DNA of 64,000 nt from Gnetum montanum (Eukaryota > Streptophyta > Gnetopsida > Gnetales > Gnetaceae): contig MNCI01003607.1 of the NCBI GenBank assembly GCA_015680685.1, positions 298,029-362,028 on the forward strand, read 5' to 3'. The position numbers were made by a program, and so were the translations under genes. Shown here one piece after another: positions 56,125 through 64,000 of the stretch; within the stretch, counting starts at the first letter, position 1; every line of letters begins with the position of its first letter. Below the pieces are notes generated by a model that had not been told where the DNA came from, did no database searches, and saw only the letters and a program-made list of their open reading frames with translations.

Positions 56125-56941
56125 TGATGAGCGACAAGTAGTCTCTACACCCAACCATACAAATCACAAGTGTGCACTAACGATCCAGTTGAATTCCATG
56201 AACTTAACTCCGAAGTGTGTCCTATAGACAAAGATGGTGATTGAAGGAAATGTATGNATTTTTATATTTATTTAGCCTAAATGTTGATAAAAAGATAAAA
56301 TGGTTGATAATTAATTATCCTAGCTATTTAACAATTGTAAGGCTAACTATCCTAACATAAGTATTTGGGCCCACTTGCCATACACATCCTAAACTCATTC
56401 TAATGCTATTGGATTACCAAGCGACAATTGTTGGGTGTACCAAATGGCCACTACTAGGATTACCAAGCATTAAACTGTGCTTGAAGTGGTCATACTTATG
56501 TGTTCATTATTAAATGTAGTAATTAATTAAGGCAAGAATGTAAAGTGCATTAAGAACAAAGTCCAATTAAGAAACATTAATCTATTCTAAGTGTTCCAAT
56601 GAATGTTAAGAATCTCGTCTTTATTGTTGGTCACATCAATGTGTTTAGGTATATGATGCTCATATAAAGATACATATAATTACTTCAGTTCCTAATATGG
56701 GCATTCAGAAAATATTCTAACTCTAGGAAAAGTAAATTACAATATCTCTACTATACTATTGACTTAACATGTTATAAATGTAGTAGATACATAGATTTAT
56801 ATAGGCTTGACTTAACTCTATGTCAAGCATGTGATCATGCATTGATGGAGCTACTTCAATGAGGCTATGTTGCCGCATGCCCATCAATGCAGCTAGTTAA
56901 CGTATGCCCATTGATGCAGCTAGTCAACTTATACTTCATCA
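56125..56941 (-). repeat. 3' LTR of a second minus-strand LTR element
   Basis: It runs from TGATGAGCGACAAG to TTCATCA on plus. Conserved blocks include CCCAACCATACAAATCACAAG and GGATTACCAAGCGAC. On minus a TATA-like GCCTATATAAATC sits near 56805-56793. An ambiguous base (n) lies at 56257. Its U3 has two 27-bp repeats instead of GATATC units. Confidence 0.75.
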
Positions 56942-56985
56942 TACCCCAACAACTGAGTGAAAACTCATCCTCAAGTGAACAAAAG
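56942..56985 (-). promoter_or_regulatory. Polypurine-tract region
   Basis: On minus CACTTGAGGATGAGTTTTCA precedes GTTGTTGGGGTA and the LTR start TGATGAAG, matching the arrangement at 10675-10712. Confidence 0.6.
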
Positions 56986-56999
56986 TAGGATTAAGGTTC

Positions 57000-59900
57000 T
57001 TACAAAATTAGGAAGTTATTGAATTATTGACTAACTAACTAACTAACTTTGAGTGCCAAATTATATGTAATTACAAAATTGGTGTCCATGACAACAAAAT
57101 TGGACATCGTTACAAAAATGATAGTAGCATCCCTTTGATTACTGAAGATGAGACCAAGTTCAAACAGTGCCAAGAGGTGGAGGCTTTTGGGGTGCTGACT
57201 ATCCTTTTCTAGGCTCCGACACTTGTGGTAGTGGAGGTGGTTGAGGCTATCTTGCTATTATTGTTGCTTCTAGCAAAAGTCTGAAAGCATTTAGTAATGC
57301 TTTCATCTTCTCTTCCTTGCTATGTGGATCATATGCAGTCCACATAAGTTTGCTAATGTGGGCTAGTATGGGGATGTTCCACGGGCATGACATTGTTGGG
57401 AACAAGCCATTAACATTAACAAACCATGCTGCAAATTATTTTCATTCGATCTCGAATGTCTTGACAAGGTTCTGCAGCTCGTGGTAGTCATTCATTCTCC
57501 TAGTCAAGTTCTTAACAACCAATTGTTGATTAATGAATCGGTTATTAAGAACTTCAAGCTCCATGTTGGCTATCTCTAACTATTAGTTAGTCTCTTTATG
57601 ATACTTGAATTTTGCCTCATATAGGAGGTACAAACTTGTCAACTATTTCTCCAACTCTATTCTTGGCCTCCCTGCAGTGAACATAGCCAAGTTTGCATAT
57701 CGAAGGTTGATGAGCTCCATGTATTCAGTCATCTTCTCAATTTGGAACTCCTTTAGGTGAATCTTAGCTTTGTTAAATGCATTTAAGCCATCGAAAATTG
57801 GCTATCACATATCATCTCTTTGTTGGAATTGCTAGAGGACCTCATTCATCTTTGCCTTGGCCAACCGAATCTCCTTCTTGTTAACTTTCTAAAGGAGCCC
57901 AACTTGGTCCATGTAATGGTTTTTCACTTGTTCAAATTTCAAGGCCTCATTCTTCCAAGTGGCTACCTCAATGGTCATTTTTTGATGAAGTGCTTGAACT
58001 TCCTCCATGGAGAGATTTCAATACTCCACTACCAACCTCCTCAAGTCAAGGTTCACCTTGGCTAAATACTCCTATTGTTATCAAATGAATTCAATGATTT
58101 GGTCCTTTTGTTGCTCAACATTTCACAAGTAATGACTATCCTTGGTGAGGGCCAAGTTTTCTTTACGAATGTGAACCAAATCCATATTGGTGTTGAATGC
58201 TAAGGCTTCCAATAAAGAGATGTTAAACACCATAGTCTCCTTTTGCATTCTTTGCCTCTTTGAGTTCCTGTTAAAGCTATTAGAAAGCTTCATCTCTGTT
58301 GATGTTTGGGTTGTAAATGGCAAAGTGGGAGAGACAGGCTTGCAACTCCACAACTTTGGTAGCCAACCATTGGTTTTTGATGGTGGCTACCTACAACTAG
58401 ACATTGATAATGATTAACTTACCCTTGATCTCTAGCAGCTCTAACTAGGTTGTAGTGATTTCATTCGGGAGATCAAAGATCTCTAGAAGTAGTTGCCTGA
58501 TTTCCACCAATCAATCCAACACTTCCTTGTGTTGGGCTGCACTAATCCAACCACTCTCTATTCCTATAGAAGCTTGAACATCTTTTAGGGTAGCAATGTC
58601 TATTACTACTACTACAGGAGCATTTATGGCCTCGACCATACTATCAACCACTACTTTCATCATTGTCTCATGTCCATGGTGCTTCATCATCAAGACTATC
58701 ATCCCCTTGCCTTCCTCCAAGTGCATTGAGAATGCTATGCTATTTCTAGAGATTTCAAGGAACTTTTGTCTAGGGATGGACACTGTAATCTCATAGGCGA
58801 TAGGATTCACTCTTGTAGGTACCTACATTCATTGTGTAGAGAATAGGGAGGTGGTTTCCTCTAGCTAGTTGATGATCTTGGTGACCTTATTGAGATGGCT
58901 CAACATTAGATGGTAAATTGATGGCTCTCCACTAGTTTTCAATCCCTATTGTTATTGTAGTAACTTCTCACACTTTTTTCTAATCCTTTTTGTAGCTGTG
59001 CATGCTTTTGATGCAGTCTCTCTAGCAGGCGGTGGTGGTGGCTGCTCCTCTTCCAACAACTTAATGACTACTTTATCTTTCATCATTTCCTACCAAGATG
59101 TGGTAGGAGCATGACAGAGTGTATCATTAGCATAGCATGCTATGCCTCCCCTTCTGCAAAGTTTTTTTTAATGAGGCACAGGAAGGGGAGTGGCTTCCTT
59201 TGTCTCTCATTTTCTTTGAAGCACTTCTCTATTTCTAGCTAGATGAGATGGAAAAGGTTGACTGAGAATTTACTAGTTTAAAGTGACACACACACGTGAA
59301 GAAGGTTATAACCTTGCTAGGCATCACTATGGGGTTTAGGTGATAGGCCACTATCTTGAAGTAGGCACACTCTAGCGTGGTTAGTATACTATACTCCTTA
59401 CATCCACATCATAGCAATGTAGGATCCACTCATTCTTAGCTTTGGGGTCCCACCTCTATAGATATCTCTGCCAAAGTTGCCCCTATATCAAGCAAGCCAA
59501 GGACCTTCACAATGGCTTCAACCATGTAAGAGACAGTAATATCTTTGATTTTGACTGTCACATCTCCCTATTAGTTGCTCCAAAATAGGTAACCCTCCCT
59601 CATGTACCATTTTCCACTAGAGGATAGAATGGACCACATGGGAGACCCTTGCAGTTGGGTGCAAACTTCTTCAGGTGCCAATTCTAAGAAGGGTCTAAAG
59701 TTCAATTCTTGAGGAACCAAACTCTAGACCTTCTTGGTTCAAATCTTCTTAAGGTAGGCCTGTATCCATGTGACCTCTAGATTAGGTCTTGACCTTAGCA
59801 CATCATCTTTCCTTGGTTGGTTGATTTTGGCCATGGAAATCTACCAAACAAGTTCCACTTTAGGATCCTCTTAAAGAGGTCCTATCGCATGAGTAGCTTT

Positions 59901-60045
59901 GGCCTCCTGTTCTTGGGGCAGTAGTAGCTATTGCTAGCTCCTTCCTCCTCATGACAACTTTTCCCTTGGTTGTGATGGTCCTCTTGTAGGTGCTCCCTCT
60001 TTGGTGCCATTTGTAATCACAAACATAACAAAGGATTGACAATTA
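57000..60045 (-). pseudogene. Extra ORF of the second LTR element, homologous to 10.9-13.6 kb
   Basis: The start is near 60012-60042 (WHQRGSTYKRTITTKGK). The block at about 59710-59560 reads ELNFRPFLELAPEEVCTQLQ, then PMWSILSSSGKWYMREG and FWSN. This aligns with ELNFGALLEFALEAIKAQLQ, CPLWP, GEWYLGE and FWKN of the other element. The region 58.4-57.6 kb is Lys/Glu/Leu/Gln-rich and coiled-coil-like (EALAFNTNMDLVHIRKENL). It ends just before the polypurine tract. Frames are broken. The function is unknown; its position and conservation suggest an element-encoded protein. Confidence 0.55.
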
Positions 60046-60740
60046 ATGTGTAACCCTTAGTTCTTTTTGATGCCTCTCTTATTTGGTTAAGTTATCCTTA
60101 GATTTTTTTATGATCATGGTAGGTTGATTATTTTATTCATTAGCTACCAAAGTTTGTTTATAAGGTTTAACTTGGTGTAGATGGAAATTTTAACATTATT
60201 TTAATAGTTAAACCTTGGGAAGTCAAAAAAAAATTTTGAAAAAATTTCCATTGTAAACAAAACATTTGTGGCCTCATGACATAAAGCTTACATTTGGTAG
60301 CTAGGGGATCGAAAAATGAGGTTAATCGAATAAGTCATCTCAATCTACACCATTAGCAAAGTTGGACACAGAGTGTTGCTACTAAAGGTCTATGTCTACA
60401 TGTTCGTAGCTCAAGTGATAATAGTGGTTTTGCTTGTGATGCAGTAGTGAGTTGCCACATGCGTTGACGATCATAATTGTGCTCATGATAAGGGTGTTAC
60501 AGTAAAACAAGAATGTGCCTTGCAAGATTACAAAGGCTCAATTCAAGAGAAAACAAACTAGCATTTGCATATTTATCGGCCAAGAATCTCCTTTTTCCCA
60601 TAACCCAGTTGACCATAAAAAGTGGAAGGTCACAATTCTAGAGTCTTTAGATTTAAAGAATCTAAGGAGGTTCTTGCTTCAATCTATGAATGTGCATCCA
60701 ATCTAACATAAAGCTATGGGGAAAATCAAAATAGATAGAT
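60046..60740. other. Spacer between two element ORFs
   Basis: AT-rich, with no motif recognised. Confidence 0.35.
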
Positions 60741-62720
60741 AGCTTCAATGTGAAGGTTATTCTATTGTTAGTGCTACTTTCTCCATGGATTGTTTCAAAT
60801 TAGCTCTAGCTACCTCATCAACTTTAGTGCACAGCTCTCTAACCCTTCCAATATTAGCATGGTCTACATAAGGCTCAACCCCTATGTTATTAGGGAAAGC
60901 ACAATGCCTACCACTAACTCCCTTAGTGGTGATAAATAGTGATTCCCCAACATCCTTTGGTGGATTATGGGTTTGCATGATTGGATATATGTGCTTTATC
61001 CAAGGCTTAGAAAGCTGGGATAGGTCCTAGCACACCCATTGTTCATCCCTCCTCACCACCATAGTGCATGTGGCATATTGTGGAGAGATCCTCATGAAGT
61101 TTGAGGATTTCCTCATGTAACCTAGTAGCTAAGTGGATAGCCTAGTCAAACAAAGCACCTTCGCTTATGACCTTCACCATGATCCATGCGTGGGAAATGC
61201 TAATCACCTTCTTCTATGATAATAGCTTAGAAAAGGCACAAGATCAAAATAAGGGATAGGACAACCTTGCTTCAAGAACCTCAAAATCCTCTAAGGATAA
61301 TATGGAATGGCCATGATGAGCATCGAACCATGCCTCTATCTCCTTGCAGTGGCTAGCCTCCTTAGCTAGTTTGGTGGCAACCTTCATCCCTTTAGCGGGA
61401 ACACCAAAGAGATCACAGAAGGTAGCCTAGTCAATGTACAAGGTGATTGATACACCATGAACCTTGGTGATGAACTTGTTGGCTTCCTTATTAAAGGAGT
61501 TAATGATGTTCATCATCTTAGCAATAGGAATGGTTGGGGTAGGTGCCATGAAAAGGTTAAGCAAACCTTCATGAGAAATGCATGCTTGAACATTTCTAGG
61601 GCTTGCTCCTTCAACCAATGTTGTGCTACTTTCACCTCACCAAATTTTAGGATGAGCATCTCTCTAGCATGTCCTAAATGATCAAAGTAAGGTTGGAAGA
61701 AGTGGAAGCCCTTGTAAGATAACAAAAATGGCTTGTTAGCTAGGGCATAAAAACATTATTTATAATCAAAAACAACAAATTACAATCATTAGAATACTAA
61801 GAACAAAAATAGCCTAAAATTGCATAACCATAAAAACATTAGGATAACCTAGCCAATATCATTTTCTTTTTCTTATCCTTCTTGTTCTTGCTAGGTGAGG
61901 GTTGTGTGGTGGTCCTAATGCTAGTATTAGTTACTAGAAGGCATTTTGGGGCTACCCATGAGCTATGGATCATTTCGACGACCACACACCTCTTGAAGGT
62001 TAGGGCAAAGACTTGGGTGTATTTATCAAAGTCACCATTCAATTGGTCAACCACTATGGTTTATAATCTTAGGGCCCTTGGTGAATACACCCATTGCAGT
62101 CTAAGTTATCTCCAAGGTTTAATCATTACAGACCAAGCCTTCTTCACTAACCTTGTACCCACAAGATGTGTAGCATTCAAAACGTTAGAAACTTATAATG
62201 CTAGGAAAGGTAAGTATAGCCATTTAAGACCAAAGTGAGCCATGAGTTACAACCAAACTTACCCAACCAAATGGTACAATGTACTAGGAGGATTCTAGAA
62301 CAATGTGTGGGCCTAATGCACAACCATCAAAGTATTATCAATGTTATACTAAGAATACTCTAGCATGCTCTAGATTTGGGACAACTTGTAGGTCCCTTAG
62401 GTGCATATGTTGTCATACATCTTCCCTTCTATGCACTTCATTGAGCCATCTATTATGAATTTGATGATCATATTGGATGAGCGAGGTAGCAGGGTCTCCA
62501 CTATAGCCATGGTCATATACGTAGATAAGTGTGACCACATCATCACACTAAAATTCTATTAGAGGTAGGCAAGAAAATTCCTTTTCCCTAGTTAGAACCA
62601 TAGGGAACCTTGCTCTAAGACTATATCAGTAGGGAGAGTGTTTGGCTTAGGAAGATTGACATAGCATAGTATCCTCACAAGCTTCACCATAATCAAGATG
62701 GGCTTAAGGAAAGCCCTACA
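60741..62720 (-). pseudogene. Second unrecognised ORF of the 56-64 kb element
   Basis: On minus the decayed reading includes DQLNGDFDKYTQVFALTFKR (about 62050), PSPSKNKKDKKKK (about 61890), FHFFQPYFDHLGHAREMLIL (about 61705), FGEVKVAQHWLKEQALEMF, FGVPAKGMKVATKLAKEASH (about 61410), EIEAWFDAHHGHSILSLEDF and LHEDLSTICHMHYGGEEG (about 61090). It reads as one protein of several hundred residues with a Lys-rich linker. It resembles neither the gag nor the protease of the related element. Confidence 0.4.
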
Positions 62721-64000
62721 TAGAAAACAACATCAAACCATTAGTACCATATTTTTAACACTTAAAAAAATTAGCACAGCTAGAAAACAACAATAATCAC
62801 AACCAAGTATAACATACAACCATAAACACTTAAAATTTCTTAGGAGATTTTGGTTGAACATCCTAGTTAGTGGTGAAACTAGCCACTGTGAATACTTTAG
62901 GGTGTTAGCCAATATTCCTTCAAAAAGTTCAAAAATCAACATTTTTATAGCCTAAAAAACCCTTATACATCACAACCAAGACATAAAAATGTTTACATGA
63001 TCAACCAAAAATGCCAAACAATGACCTAAGTTCAAACAATGCTTATACAACGACATTTAAAACCTAGAAAAATAACCATAGGAAAATCACTATTAAAAAT
63101 AGTAAGAAAAATTTTACAGCCACGAAACAAAGTTGAAAACCATTCTAACATCCCCAAGTATCCCCAGGGGCATGCAAAATTAACAAGAAAAATCATTCAA
63201 AGTCCCAAAATTGCTCATCTCCAAGGTGTAAAATCGCTACAACCTAAACACCTCTATTAGTGTAGCCTCATGAGAAAAATCACTAGAAATCAACTGTAGG
63301 TCTCAATCTAGTGATTCTAAGACCATTGAAAACCCTAAATCAAAATCTACACACCCATAGCTAGAAAACAAACAAAACTCTTTCTGTTGTTTTAGAAAAA
63401 AATCATGAACTTCCATGAAAAAACTAAAAGTGACATAAAACACAATTGTATGACCTAACTGAAAAATTTATTACAAATTGATCACAACTTCAAATTGAAC
63501 AAAACCATAGCCATTAGAAACCTAAAACCTAATGATAAAATTCAAATACCTTAGAATTTAACAATCCATAGCCGTTTTCTTAATAAAAAATTGATAAGTA
63601 ATTGTGTTTTTTTGCCAAAAATAGTAAAAAACTTGCAAAAATTGGCAAAACCTAATTTAAAATAGCCATAAATCAAAATACATATGATCAAGTAACCATG
63701 AAAATATATAGAAAATGTCAAATTAGGGGGTGGTATTTTGACAAAATTTAATTTCACCAACTATAACAACCTAGATCTAAAAAACGCCCTCATACCAAAC
63801 TAGAAAAACAATAGAAAATGGCTAGAAACACAAAGAAAATGGCTAGGAATTGCCTACCTTGGGATGATGGTAGATGAACCCTACCCTATCATAGGCTATG
63901 GGAGCTGAGAGATGTCCCTTGCTACCACATCCACATCCTCTGAAATTGGGTTCTTACTACTTCCTCCTCTTTTCTTCATGTTGCCTATTGCCAACACTAA
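62721..64000 (-). other. AT-rich element interior up to the window edge
   Basis: A minus ATG at about 63980 opens MKKRGGSSKNPISEDVDVVA before a stop near 63895, possibly the beginning of an element protein. The rest (62750-63850) is A-rich with no coding signal. The 5' LTR of this element is not in the window. Confidence 0.35.

Overview
The window looks like nuclear DNA of a seed plant with a very large genome, most likely a gymnosperm such as a conifer. The evidence is indirect: low overall GC, one gene whose 543-codon reading frame is spread over 20 kb with a 13.5-kb intron, and old, decayed and nested retroelements filling nearly everything else. No prokaryotic or organellar gene set is visible. 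There is no tRNA or rRNA gene and no CRISPR array.

The single convincing host gene is on the minus strand, 54793 down to 34605. I assembled 14 exons by hand from splice signals and reading phase. They join without a stop or frameshift into a 542-residue protein of the plant class II nucleotidyltransferase family (poly(A) polymerase / CCA-adding enzyme type), with an arginine-rich N-terminus that looks like an organellar presequence. Intron 11 (37622-51154) holds a 6.2-kb LINE flanked by a 17-bp target duplication, a decayed older LINE, and a second copy of the first LINE family inserted in that older one. Another intron (51215-51325) appears to be of the rare GC-AG type.

Layout from left to right. 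1-1160: RTE-type LINE remnant, minus. 1330-3360: cluster of tRNA-derived SINEs, one nested in another. 4520-7560: L1-type LINE remnant, plus, followed by a LINE ORF1 fragment on minus. 9365-9590: another tRNA-type SINE. 9844-20994: a minus-strand LTR retrotransposon bounded by ATTAA target duplications. It keeps gag and protease, has no recognisable reverse transcriptase or integrase, and carries an extra decayed ORF just before the 3' LTR. An 867-bp solo LTR of the same superfamily (15952-16818, ATGTG duplications) is nested inside. 21842-26620: L1-type LINE remnant, minus. 26705-29720: 5' LTR, primer-binding site and gag of a related element on plus. 32156-32798: a hAT-like non-autonomous DNA transposon. 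34605-54793: the host gene. 55603-56110: SINE copies. 56125-64000: 3' LTR and internal region of another minus-strand member of the LTR family, with the same extra ORF and a further unrecognised ORF.

The most notable patterns are: an LTR retroelement family with 7-bp inverted LTR ends, a tRNA-Asp-type primer site and interchangeable promoter-proximal repeat arrays (GATATC palindromes in one subfamily, 27-bp units in another); an unrecognised conserved ORF in the env position of two members; and a LINE family with an extra C-terminal domain after the reverse-transcriptase zinc finger. All calls come from reading by eye; protein family assignments rest on remembered motifs and no search was run.
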